A program made the position numbers and the translations under genes. The notes beneath the pieces were generated by a model that was not told where the DNA came from, searched no databases, and saw only the letters and a list, made by a program, of their open reading frames with translations. A DNA stretch of 64,000 nt from contig NC_091929.1 in NCBI RefSeq assembly GCF_041260155.1, forward strand, positions 42,538,244-42,602,243, read 5' to 3'. The stretch comes from Ptychodera flava (lineage: Eukaryota; Hemichordata; Enteropneusta; Ptychoderidae). Of this stretch, positions 33,601 through 46,265 are shown piece by piece. Numbering within the stretch: position 1 is the first letter of the stretch; every line of letters starts with the position of its first letter.

Positions 33601-36455
33601 ATTTAATTCCTATTTTCAACATGATGTATGATCTCTAACGTTCGAGGAAATACCTGAAATGAAACTGAAAAATTAAAAAGTTATAACATTACTAACCTTG
33701 GTGCAATATTTCTTGCAACTATGGCGATAGAGAACCCTGCGGCACAGAATTCCATTTATGAAGGCAACGATAGCTTCACATACAGCCATCAACAGAATGA
33801 AGGTATCAATAGTCTGTCGTTTGTGCTGGAAAGAACGAAAGATGACTAATATCCATCCACTTGTCGGTAAATGAAAAGTGCCAACAACGACGACACTAAA
33901 CATAACTGCAATTCCCTTTGAAGCATGAATTACAAACATGGGCTTTGATCTGTGCATTTTGACTTACTTTTACAATAATTCACTCCTAATACTGATCCCT
34001 TATTTCACTAACTGGATTTTTAAACTGTGCTCAGTCATATTTCCAGATATAATGTAAAGGTGCACGGTCACCGTAAATTTGCATATTCCATATATGGTAA
34101 TATGTGGAATATGCAATATATGGTATTCCATATGTGGGGCGGGACTTAGCGTACTACTCAGTAACATCTGTAGCTGTCGGCCCTCTATATTTTATACGTG
34201 AAAGTTCATGCAGACAACGCTACTAAGTATGCCATGGCTGGTCGTGTAGGGGCGCCCATTTTAAAAGCGGCCACAAGCATAAAATCTTTGATTGGCTGTT
34301 AAAAAGGTAACAGAATACCTTTGATCAAGAGAATATACAAGGACATTGGTATGGTTCACATTAAAGAAGAAGTGTGCAAGATAATTATGCAATCAGTAAA
34401 AGATATTTTGAAGACACACAGAAGCTGCCACTGTTCATGACATTGCCGATTCGTTAAGTGATACCATTTTAATTTAATCTGTAATAGACTTAGGATTACC
34501 AAACTAGAGCACCTGTGCACTAAAAGTAATTGGCGAATTTTCCAGTGAACCCAATCATATAGAATTGTTTGTATTCTATGTCAACCATCGCAATTCTATG
34601 ACAAATCATCAAGAAAGAAGAAAAAACTGAACAAATATTAAAACTTAAATTGTTATTCTATGTAATCTTCTTTACAGGTTTTAGTGGGAGTTGTACATGA
34701 ATAAAGACAAAAGATTGTGTCACATACTATAGTGTTATAGAGTTGCTGTTTGCAAATCTTGTACGTATGATACCTGCTGTCACAACGGTTGAAGACATGT
34801 GCCCAATATTCCTCAGAACCCAATGCTACCGCCATGACAGTGACTAACACTACTGCACAGAATGTTGCAGATATAAATGAAACGATCATCGTGGCAGCAG
34901 TCTGTCAAGGAAAACAAATCACAACATGGTGATTTCATTTTGATTGACAAAAATATGCCGTGAAAGATTCACAGATATCATGAGGTATCAAAGTCAGTAC
35001 AAGCGGTACATGTAAAATGTATAAGAATTAGAAGTAATTTTTTGCTGCTTAAAATTTGAGGATGTGTTCAGTAATCCGGTCAAAATAACATCCGTATATT
35101 AGGACATTGACACTAATTCCAGGAGTATTGAAATATTTGTATTTTGATAATGCTGTTGAAATTGTATGAGTAGTGCAGTATCGGAATATATGAACATTCT
35201 GACACTTAATAAGTATATTTTCTCAAGGCGACATATCTTTATCAAAGGCGACTAAAGTTAACCAAAGCTTTAACGAAACATGATATTCTTTTTAAACTTG
35301 GAAGATAAAGTCATTCTTACCACGTCAGTAGTCCTTCTCTGGGTCGGTATTAGAGTCAACAACCCTGTTAGTATCGCCTGGAAAATGTTATATGAAGAGC
35401 TGGTCAGACAAACGATGATTTTCTTTTCATTCGACAATATGTGGCATTTCAGGGTATACATACGAAACTGTGTAAATGTCTGGGAGGAAGAAGTTGTAGT
35501 TCATAACAAAAGAACAAGTATCCTTCTGATGGGACGAAATCCTGGTAGAATTTAAGTCACATAAACTTGCTCTTTCGTCTCTTCGGTGTAAATCCGTTTG
35601 AGGGCGAGATTATTTCTCCTTTTTCCCTAGCGTTGAATTCACTAGAAGTATAACACGTTTTTTGATATCCTCAAGCTTTCTTAAGCATTTCTTTTCATTT
35701 TTACTTCTACTGCCAAAATAACTTTCACGAGCACTGGCCGTTCTTTCTAGTATTTCACTCCGTACGATATCTGTATTCATACTTTTCAGCACCGAAACCC
35801 TCAAACCATATAACCGCATTTTTAAAGGAGCAAATGAATCTAACTTTTGATAATTTTTACCCTGTTTTTGGTTTTTAAGTCAACCGTAACTTCTTGTTGC
35901 ACTCCTCAAACCATTTTGATACATATAGTATTCAGCTTGTCACTCAGCCTGTACAAGTGTAAACTACGTTTCTATTGTTAACAATTGAATTCTGGTCCGG
36001 ACTAAATTCAAATATAAACAATAACAGTGCATTTTAGTCATAATACGCCATGTTGACAAGGTAAGCAATAAGTGTTTTAACATTGTTTTGGAAAAAGAAT
36101 AAGAACTTGCAATAGACATATAACATAAAAATAATGACAAATGTCATCAAACGTTAGCATTATTGGTCCTTTAAATGACTCTACTGCTAACTAAGTCACC
36201 ATCCATGCCACTCTCATCGCACAAGCTTAGAGTGCCAAGATCTGACGGTCTAATACTTACCAACACTCCACCATACATTGGTATACGAAGGTATGCAAAG
36301 TGACATTCATTATCTATTGTCACAGCGCCTGCATAGACTAAAACACAACCTAACAGGAGTTGGGTGTAGCCCATCTTAACCAAGGTAGACGCTACAACAG
36401 GGTAATTCGCATTCCTGTCTCTAGGCAGATTATCATAGATGGTCACTTTATCCAT
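30678..36455 (-). CDS. Gene D: MS4A/CD20-like four-span membrane protein, seven coding exons, about 273 aa
   Basis: Exons: 36261-36455, 35321-35377, 34728-34901, 33697-33825, 32771-32830, 31467-31587 and 30678-30763. Exon 1 begins MDKVTIYDNLPRDRNANY and has MGYTQLLLGC in TM1, a variant shared with E. Exon 3 has 58 codons and the loop cysteines NRC...KIC. Exon 5 is 60 bp (VQSCLKRYFSNAESYYEPAQ) and ends in a YYEP motif shared with F, where B and C have PYYGPTQ. Exon 6 is the most divergent of the array (MNVYFGPQHG...). Exon 7 ends SESSPLLK. The intron between exons 5 and 6 holds a roughly 730-bp insertion absent from E and F. The reading frame is open and the splice sites are canonical. D retains the distal leader block with a good donor, so of all copies it looks most like an undamaged reference. 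Confidence 0.75.
32009..32735. mobile_element. About 730-bp insertion in the exon 5-6 intron of gene D
   Basis: Flanking sequence continues without it in F (near 54800-54830). The insert starts with short palindromes (agggctcagccct, cccttggtgtcgcaccaggg) and includes a perfect 20-bp palindrome at 32301-32320. It contains frames of 107 (plus) and 86 (minus) residues that I do not recognise. Family unknown. Confidence 0.45.
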
Positions 36456-36821
36456 TATGTCAGTCTCTTACTTTTTTCTTGAAGTAAAGTTTTCTCTGCC
36501 AAAGAAATGTTTGTCTGTTGAGTGAAAATAATAATATAAGGCAAAATATGACACCCTGAGACACGTTTAAAGTTCTTACAGACGATATAAAAATGAGAAC
36601 TTTTTCAATCAAAAGCAGCTTTGACATGTACATATTAGTTTGTATCTTTGCTTTTTCACAAAAGAAGTGAAATAAAAGATAATGCTGGCCTTCGAATTCT
36701 CTCACAGATTCATTACTGGTGAAGAGCATTCCGTAAGTTTTAAAGCCTGAATTGATTGGGCAAGTCATTACTAGCTTTATCTAAAAGGACAATGGCCAAC
36801 TAGAAAAAAATTGGACTTCAC

Positions 36822-36878
36822 AATATGGTGGTTTTAACAGGGTTCGAACTCACAACGTACGGTACCCAGTCACACTTA
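36822..36878 (-). repeat. Fragment of the same SINE family upstream of gene D
   Basis: The minus strand reads gtaccgtacgttgtgagttc then gaaccctg, matching the B-box part of the SINE at 6195-6222. It has no matching A box and is unique to the D-E spacer, so it inserted independently. Confidence 0.45.
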
Positions 36879-37049
36879 TGCGAGAACCGGGGATTGAGAA
36901 CTACCCCTCTATTAAAACCTGAATTTAGGCATTAAAGTCTGCTCGAAGTTGCATTTTAACATTCAGGAAAGGTAAACTTATTTCTTCTATGAATGGGACA
37001 GCCATGAGAAACAGCATTACGGTATTCGTCGTTAAATCGGAAGTCATAA

Positions 37050-37837
37050 GGGAACCGTCATTATCTACGTTTGGGGGGGAATTTTATCAGAAAATCTGAA
37101 ATTTTGAGTGACCCTCCCCCTGCAAACCCTGATGAATTTGAGTACCCCCCTCTCTAACGCAGAAGGTTTGGTTACTCCTCCCCCCACGTAGAACAATTAA
37201 ATATCAACACAAGTATTTGTAAAATTTACAAAAATACAGCAATTATAGTAAAGACCTTTCATATCCTGGTATACCCTGCTAAATTATCATGCGTTATCTC
37301 ATGACGGTTGAAGACGAAACCAACAAAATGAAATTCAAAGTCACAATAAAATGTTGATACAAAAGATCATGCTATAACCAGTATCCTGCCATATAATATT
37401 ATTAATTTGAATGGGTGTCATGAGAAGGTTTTCACTAAGATATCTGACAAAGCAGAATTTGAAAGTACAGCAGGGAGAACACAGGGAGGCTGAGGGAGAA
37501 AGTGCCGGAGGTTGTACTCTCTCTTTTGTGAAAAAATTGAGAAATTGATTCGTGCAATGGAGCATTCTGGTGGTATATGAGAGGTATTTTCAAGTTGTAA
37601 CTTTACTAAGTAAAACTGCAAAAACACGTACCCCAGGGGGACACCCCTCTCTTGCATCGACAATTTTGAGAAACTGATGTGTGAAATGGTGCAATCTGAG
37701 AGAGGTTTTAATTTATTTGCACTAAAAATTGAGTAACCACCCTTTCTCTCCAAATTTTGAGCCCCCTTGTAATTTTCAAGTTTTGAGTACCCCCTCACAT
37801 TTCTCCGACCCCCAGGCCGTAAATAATGACGGTTCCC
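37050..37837. mobile_element. 788-bp Harbinger-like MITE upstream of gene D
   Basis: The inverted ends are gggaaccgtcattatctacg and cgtaaataatgacggttccc. TAA flanks both sides (37047-37049 and 37838-37840), and the homologous upstream region of gene A at about 2056-2062 has a single TAA and no insert. The interior has C-rich and G-rich tracts near both ends. It encodes no transposase; the minus-strand frame 37418-37891 runs through it and beyond and is not a gene. Confidence 0.75.
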
Positions 37838-38689
37838 TAAGACCCTTCGAGACATATTCGATAGCACGGCTTTTCCCATAAAGGCAGCCATGCAGCCATC
37901 CTTCTTTTATATCAAACTTTTGGTGGAACTGACGATTTGACCAATCAACCAGCTGACATCAAATTGAGGAATAACTTTTGCCTCACTTAGGCAATTTGTG
38001 ATGACGTCCGAATTACATTATTAATTAAGTTTGATTCTAAACGTTTCAGGATACTTTTGAAATTAATCTTTCCATAATCATAAAAACGGTACACGATGTT
38101 CTGACTAAAGATATAAATACATGTTAGTCATTGCTGCAGGAATACCGCATATAGAGTGGTTGCTGAAAGAATATTTTGTAAAATATCTGATTTAAATATC
38201 TCTAGTACTCAACATTCCGCTGAAAACTAAGTCTAAAGCTATCAATCAATTTTGCTTCGGTCAGCCAATTGATAACAAATGGGATTCGCCTAAAATGAGA
38301 ATCAAGCTGTTTGACCGGGGTTCAGGGTCTACTTAATTCATATCAATGAGATCAGGAACCCATTTGGACATATACTGCGACAATCTTCTCACGGTACTTT
38401 TATACATTAAAGAGCCTGCATTATCAAATTCTCTATAATAGCATATATTACTATACAATGCAATGAAAACATTATTTAACACCCTTATTGACTGTTGCAA
38501 GTATACGGGTAAACAAATCTATCTCCATATATAGAGCACCTGTTGTTTCATGCCGCTTGTTAGAGCTATGGAGGTTGAAAATAACTAAACTTACATTACT
38601 GCGCCATGTCTGTGACGTGGTCCACGCTGAAACTGTGTTCAGAGTACTCAGTTCAACCAAGTTACCTCGTCAGTGAAATGTGAACTTAC

Positions 38690-38800
38690 CTAGTATATCT
38701 CAAATAACCCAAACTTCCTCAGTAAACACACAAACTCTGACTTTGATCGGGATTAAGGTTGGTTGATTCGTTGAAACAACAACTCGCTGACTATAAATAG
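38690..38800 (-). promoter_or_regulatory. Distal promoter and leader exon of gene D
   Basis: The TATA-like CTATTTATAG on the minus strand (38791-38800) is followed about 100 bp downstream by a canonical donor CTAG then gtaagtt (exon end 38690). A second conserved block with a TATATA stretch lies about 260-275 bp further downstream (38517-38540) and could be another leader exon or an alternative promoter. Confidence 0.4.
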
Positions 38801-38885
38801 TTATCTTATTTTGCTGTTACTTATTAATCATTGGATAAGTGCCAAAATAAAGAAATGTTAACAGGCTGAGTAATAAGGTTAATAA

Positions 38886-39014
38886 TAAACTTATTCACAA
38901 AATATCGGGGTTTAGGTCAGAGTACATCGTGCAGCGGAGGTATTATACTAGAGGTGTAGCGTCGAGCTCAATACCGATGCGTACGATGAACTCTGACATA
39001 AACCCTATCTTTTG
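38886..39014. repeat. Inverted-repeat element upstream of gene D
   Basis: The outer arms are attcacaaaatatcgggg at the left and cctatcttttgtgaat at the right, with an inner pairing around cagagtacat and atgaactctg. It is co-positional with the elements upstream of A, C and E. Confidence 0.55.
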
Positions 39015-41164
39015 TGAATAATCTTATACACCTGCGTCTGTAACCGATGGAGTTGTGTCGTAAATTTCTGTATAGGGAATGAGGAGTCATATTACATTGA
39101 CGGAGAGTGCAATAACTTCAGGTGTTATTGGACGCTGTTTGACCTTTGACCTCATATCATTTTCATGTTAAACACAGGAAAAACAAAACAATATTTCACT
39201 AATTTGTTTTCAAAAAATCATGTAACCATCTCTTAGTCAGGCAGTGAATAGCGTTCAGTCAAAATCCCAACTAAAATTTTTAACTGCACTGCGTCATCAA
39301 GTACTGTCCGTTAGTTGTGGTAGCGCACTTTATCCCCCATACTAATATTTATCTGTTTTATTCTACTCAAGACCATTTTCACAAATTTCATTTCCTCATA
39401 TTTTCCATTACTAAAGCCCTAAACTAGATTTTAGATAACAACACATTGGTAATCTTGTTTTTCCTTTTTTGAAACTCCCCACTCAGTTCATCCATTTTAG
39501 ACCTTAAAATAGAAAAATAAGGTTTAGGTGAGGATTGTACCGCAGATCCCATACTCATAATTTTATATTTATTTTTAATGTTCAGTTACTTCGGCACTCG
39601 GCATTCGAACATAGAATAAGATATGCTTCTACAATGCAATACCACCCACTGCGGAAAAATATGGAAAAATGTTTTGTTATTTTGTTGGTGCTGCGTGGAA
39701 AGTCAACTTTCCTTGAATGCACAATACTCAGCTATTCAAGTGTGTCACTAAAGTTACTGACCGGAAAGGGGCATCAAATGGCAATTATGGTGCCAAATTA
39801 AAAGTGACATTTGCCTCATAATCTGTTTCAAAGCACACAGAAGTAGTCACTAGAATTAAAAATGGCTGTCAGTGCCTGGAGTGATATCAAGGTATCAAGA
39901 CTGGCAACAAGGATGTTTATGAATATGACATCGGAAAAAAACCAAATGAAATTGCTATCGTATTGCTTCAACAAATCATACTTTATTAAAATAAAAAGTT
40001 ACTACTAAAATTGCTTCTTATACTATTTGCACGACATCTACTTGTGCAATTTTTGACGCAATAGGTACACAACATAGTCATAAATGCTTTTTCTTGATGA
40101 CCGGAAATGTCACCAAATTTGAGATGCAATTGATACTAGAGAATTACAAAGTTTTTTACTGAATACACTTTGAATGCGTCATGATACATTCACCGGAGTA
40201 AAATTTAATACAAATGAATATGTCAATGACATTTTTATTTCTTATTTTAAAGTCTTTTACGAGTAAGTTGCAAAACTGTACGCTTTACACACCTATTCCA
40301 AGGTAAAAATACCTAGAATTCTTGGCGATGCCACACTGCAGTGTGTGCAGCAAGTAAGAGATCTACGAAATTGTCAAAAATCAATTTTAGTGAGTCAGGT
40401 AGGCAAAGAAAAGTCGCTGATTGCAGCTTGAAAGTAAAGGTAAAGCACTGTTTGGATATTATTCCCGCGCTAAGCTGGACGCCACTGTACTATAATATGC
40501 ACTGATCAAAATCACATGGTATACCTGTCGTGAATCTACCAAAAGTTTCTCCTGTTTTGATGATTCTTTCATTGATTTCAGAAAAATTGTGACGTATGAC
40601 CAATGACGTTTGACCAATCTTGTGCAATTTGGGAATTCGTGCAACAACCTTGCATACCTTTCGTGTACGTTCTATCGCGTTACGAGAGATGTGGCTCAAT
40701 TAGGCTGTTGTAGGATATCTCCATTGGTTTGGCATGATACCTCAAAGCTTAAACTGAAAACTAAATACAGCATTGTGAGGAAGAGTGACACAGGTCAGGA
40801 GTGAAACCGTCATCACAAATTTTTAATGATATTTATTAAAAGGAACATGATAAATGCATCTTATTTGAAGCCCACTGATCGAATAGGTGAAGACCACCTT
40901 GCTTTGTAAAGAATTTCATCTTATATATGGGTTTGGTTATAAAGTGTAGGTATTATTGTAAGAATAACTGCGACACTAATGGTATACACCCTTTCATAAA
41001 ATTTGTTACAATGATTGACTTTGAGTTTAAAAACAGTTCTTAAACGTGAGAGGCAAAGACGTTCTCCTTACATCTGCTTGTCTTAGCCATTGTTATGTAG
41101 CACTCTAGGGTTTCATGATGCATTTTTCAGTTCGTTGGTTCGAATGTTTAGTCGCTGTATTATA

Positions 41165-44100
41165 TCATATCAGTAATGCTGATGATTCTAAGATAGCCGT
41201 ATCAATATCTTCTCTCTGACTCTCGATGTCCTTGGAATCTTTGCCATCCACTGTAAAGAAATCATAAAAATTTAAAAAAAAATTTGCTTGTTGAATGGTA
41301 ATGCCAATACTGCCAATACTGCATCCCGAGAGATATGATTCACTTAAGAAGGTATCAGGCCTGTCACTTAATGAATATTTCCTACCAATAACTTGGCGTT
41401 ACAGTCAAAAAGCTGAAATTTTAACAGGAAGCCCTGGTATTAAAATTATGTTGTTTTTCTTTCCTGGCAGAATGTTGACAGATATTCGTACTCTCATATT
41501 TTTTACAATTGTTTTCTGATTAACCACTCGTGGGGTTGATTTTAAACTCTAAGCACAAAAAAATTCTCTCTTACCTTTTCGAAAATGCAGAACCTTTAAT
41601 TTGCCCCATGTGAGTAAAAAAGTGATGGCGGCGATTTTGAATTTCAAATATCGATAAATGTTAGGTAATTAGCAAATATTAAGAGTGCTGGAAACCACTA
41701 ACCTAAGGTTAGTTAAGAACTTTATTGTTTAATCTGACTGGTAAGTTCAAACATGCCAGATTTCAAAATAAACGCAGTAGTGTTATGTTTACAATAGCAC
41801 ATCTGATGAACATAACCACAGGGATTTGTGGGACAAAATCCTACTTTTCAATACACACCCACGAATGTCTTTTCAGTACTGACGCGTAGGTCAAGATTGC
41901 GCGTACCAATATTATAAGTTCTGGTTGGTTACCTTTTGCTGAGTTGACTGGAATCATTATAAACATGTTGTTGCCTTCTCTAAGTGGCATCGACATGAAT
42001 GAACTTGGTGAGAGATCTACAGAACCACCTTGAGGACCAAGATAAGCCTTCATCTAGAGGGAAGTAATCAAAAATGACACAAATTATAATTTTCGTGCAA
42101 AGAGATCGGTTTAATTTACATGATATTGAAATGTGGACGAAATCATTCTTTTAAAAGTCTAAGGCATGGTATATTTACTTACAGTATGAATTATGGAAAG
42201 TGTCATGTATAACGCCATTTTTAAATTTGAATAAACTCTCGAATGCTTCCTTGATAGCAAATATGTAGAATGTTAAAGATGCGTAAAAACAGAACGATGA
42301 CAGGAAATGATACAGAATACTGAACTAGTCTAATTAAGAAGTTTTTAATGTGGGACAATGATTTGCAAAAAATACTCTAATTGTTGTATCAGGCTACTGG
42401 CTTCGAGCAAAGGCGAAGTAGGAATAAATGAAAATATGATATTAGTTTCATGACCATACAATGTAAAATATTAATATTCGCATAAAGAAGCATGTAGAAG
42501 TCTTGAACATTAAATGCAGTTAATACTTGGCATGCCATGTCCGGACCATCTCTTTTGGACAGGCTAAATGCAGTCAAACCCAGCTTGACACAGAAAGGCC
42601 ACGCTATCACTTTGTTATGCTAATTACAAAGATGGCAGTGGGGTGAAACTTTGCTATAAAGTTTCGATATCTGGAACTTCCGTGACCGGCACAGAAAATG
42701 ATGACAATGAATTGTGATAAAAATGTATCAATCACAAAGACTTGAAACTATGCCCCTTCCCTACTACAGAAAGCCCATGGTCTGTTTTTAGGTCTGCTAC
42801 AGTCGTGCTGAAGTGGTCGTGGTCGTTGCCATGACGACTATCAAATTTGCTTACAAATTCTGAGAATGAAAGGGGTTATCAATACAATGCTAATAGGTCA
42901 CCAAACGTTTGGGTATCCCTGTTGCCAATTATACCAGTTTCCTTTGCAAGTATTCACATCAAATGACTGCAAATTCACTTCATGGGAAGAATTTGAAAAA
43001 TAGCTTTTCTTGTCTGGTTAATGAAAAAAATCCCTAAACTAAAATATGCATTGGCTACCAGCCATTGTCACTGGGCTACCAACTTCAGAAAATTGTAGAC
43101 AAAGTGGACTACCAGGGAAAAAAGTTAATTTCAAGTCGTGAATGTGTATGTTGTTCATTGACTATGGCTATGCTATACATGACGCTATTCTTGAAAGCCT
43201 TGCTTCATTATTCGCTTAATATCAAATGCGTGCCTTTCATCGTCGAAACTGAAAATTTTAAGCAGGAAAATACAGTTTGTAAAGATTGTGTATTTGGAGA
43301 AATTTCCGTGCATTTAGGAACAATCATGATCTAGGGCATGCAACTTTCAAAGCTTGTATGCACAGGCATGAAGTAAATGTCCAAACTGTCGGAGCAAAAA
43401 GAAGAGAAAACATAAATACGACAAACTTAAAGACAAAGTCTGTGCGATAACAAAAGTACGTTGATTTTCTAAATTCTATATGCTCAATGCAAAAAACATT
43501 TAGTGCGAAAGAAACAACTCATCTTATACTACGACCTTGGCACACCACGCCCTTGAGCTGATTAGCTGTGCAACATACTTGAGAAACTGTTACATTTAAT
43601 TCCTATTTTCAACATGGTGCATGATCTCTAACGTTCGAGAAAATATGTCGTATGAAACTCTGAAAATAAAAATTTAAGTTCCTATAACTTCACTAACCTG
43701 GGTACAATTCTTCTTGCTGCTACTGCGACAGAGAAGTCTGCTGCACAGAATTCCATTCATTAGGGCAACGATGGCTTCACATACAGCCATCAGTAGAATG
43801 AAAGTATCAATAATCTGTCGTTTTTGCTGGAAAGAAAGAGATAAGGCTAATATCAACATGCAGGACACTGAAAGGTGTAAACAAGGATTAAGGTACATGT
43901 AACTGCAAATCATAATGGGGCATGAATTACAAGCCATAGCTTGATATGTGCATATTGGCATGGATTGACCGCAAGGAACTCCTAATATCTATCCTTTATT
44001 ACTCTTAGTAATGTTTTAACTTTACAGAGTTATATTTCCAGATAGAATTTAATCAACAGAATGTATATGAGCATTGGTATGGTTCACATTAGAGAAAAGG

Positions 44101-46211
44101 ACAGTTTAAGATGTTTTCAAGGCACACACTAGCTGCCCTATTTCAAAAGAATGAAACCAAATAAAATCCAGGTTCGTCATTGGTCGGAAGACTCCATCGC
44201 ACAGCTGCAGGGCTGCTTTGCCAGTACTAACTGGAATGTTTTCACACCAGAGTCAGGAGATCTGAATGATCATGCATCTGTGTCACTGATTATATCAATT
44301 TTGTACAGATTCCATAGTGTCTACAAAGTCTGTTTTAGTCTATCCCAATTCAAAACCATGGGTTACTTCAAATATCAAATTCTTACTTAAACAGAAGCAA
44401 TCAGCATTCCGATCAAGAGATAGTCAACAAATTCTAAGGGCAAATAGATTACTACGTGCAGAAATCAAGGAAGCAAAACATAAATTCAGGAAGAAAGTTG
44501 AAAGTGAGTTTAGTAACATGAATTCAAGGAAAGCTTTTCAGTATTTGAAAAGGATGTCCGGTCAAAGCGTCGTACAATCAACATCATCTTTATCTGATCA
44601 ACAATCATTGGCTTCAGATCTTAATATGTTTTACACCAGGTTTGACAAAAAAGACTTTTCTGCAGAATGTAACAGAAGGCTGACCTCCTGTCCACTTCCA
44701 CTTCAAAATGACATAGTCATTACTGCTTGTGATGTACGGCGCCAGCTGAAAGGTACGAAACCGCGCAAAGCCCCAGGCCCAGACGGTGTTACTGGTCGGG
44801 TGCTGAGGGCTTGGGCTGATGATCTTGGTCCTGTGTTTCAAAATTTATTTCAGCGTTCCATTGACACTGGCACTATCCCTAAAATTGGAAAACGTCGACA
44901 ATCGTACCCGTTCCCAAAATTTCATCACCTTCTGAATTAAATCACTATAGACCAGTAGCTCTCACATCTCTCATTATTAAATGTTTTGAAAGGTTGATCC
45001 TGTCAACTCTCCTCCCCACGTGCAATCAAAACTGGACCCAAATCAGTTTGCATATCAACATAAAAGAGGTCGCTTGCCTTCTCCAATCATTGTTAGAACA
45101 TCTTGATAAAGCTGGTAACTATGCCAATATTTTATTCATTGATTTCAGTTCTGCTTTTAACACTATTCAGCGACATATTATGATAGATAAATTAATGAAG
45201 TTCAATGTTCCATCTTCAATCATTCATTGGGTTTATAATTTCCTAACTGACAGACCACAGTGTGTAAGGGTTGGACAGTCCAAATCCACGATGATTTCTA
45301 CAAACACTGGTGCCCCACAAGGATGTGTTTTAAGTCCGTTCTTGTTTATTTTGTATACAAATGATTGCCAAAGTAGTTCTCCAATTAGCCCATTTTTCAA
45401 ATTTTCAGATGATGCAGCTGTACTTGCTCTCCTTAGTGACTTAAACTCGAAAATTGATTACATAAATTCGGTTAAATATTTTTCTGATTAGTGTAGCTCG
45501 AAATTCCTAGAGCTAAATGTATCAAAGACGAAAGAGCTTACAATCGACTTTCGTCAGGTTCCTGACCAAAATGACCCAATTTGTATTGATGGAGAACCTG
45601 TTGAACAAGTGACCTTTTTCAAGTACCTTGGCGTAATTCTCGACAGTAAACTTTCATTTAGTCATCATACAACAGCCCTTCAAAAGAAATGTCAGCAGAG
45701 GTTGCACGTGCTTAGAAGGCTGCGTTCCTTTGATGTGGATTCACATCTGTTACTCTTACTATATCGGAGTATTATTGAACCACTTCTGACTTACTGCAAT
45801 GTCTGCTACTTTTCGTTGCTCTCTACCGTAAATCGCAATAAGTTGTTAAAAATCTCGCAAACTGCTGCTAAGATAATTGGTAGACCCACTCCGTCCCTTT
45901 CAGTGCTCACGGATAGTGCAATACTGCGCAAAGCACGATCAATCACTGCTGACGTAAACCATCCTTTGTATTCCTCTTTTGAATTATTGCCTTCAGGAAG
46001 GAGATTTCGCTGCTTGAAGTGTAACAAATTAAGGTACAGAAAGAGCTTTGTTCCAACAGCCATTAAGAGACTCAATCTCTGAAGTGTATTTTTTTTTCGT
46101 GTGTTTTCTGACTTAGTCTGTGTTTTGTTTTGTTTTTGTTTTTTATGTCTGTCAGGTCGTTATTTTTATCCTCTGAGCTGTAAGGTGATTATCCTTTTTA
46201 GGACAATAAAG

Positions 46212-46265
<54 letters not shown>

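Larger units (their letters stand above)
37841..41164. other. D-E spacer; no gene seen
   Basis: It contains the leader block (38690-38800) and the inverted repeat (38886-39014). Relative to the C-D spacer, about 1.5 kb is missing around 39580 (the jump from tttatatttatttttaatg to the sequence that in C lies near 29395). One unit of the 27-bp minisatellite remains near 40327. Otherwise it is AT-rich sequence homologous to the other spacers. Confidence 0.45.

Noticed and set aside
37418-37891. 157-residue minus-strand frame
   Set aside because: It runs from inside a MITE into its flank; no domain and no paralogue.
38472-38676. Frames of 62 residues on both strands upstream of genes D and E (also 48914-49118)
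   Set aside because: They are similar only because the spacers are recent duplicates, and they are complementary shadows of each other. The region may be a leader exon but not a coding one.
44317-44940. 207-residue frame as a host gene
   Set aside because: It is the middle of the LINE reverse transcriptase region (APGPDGVTGRVLRAW).
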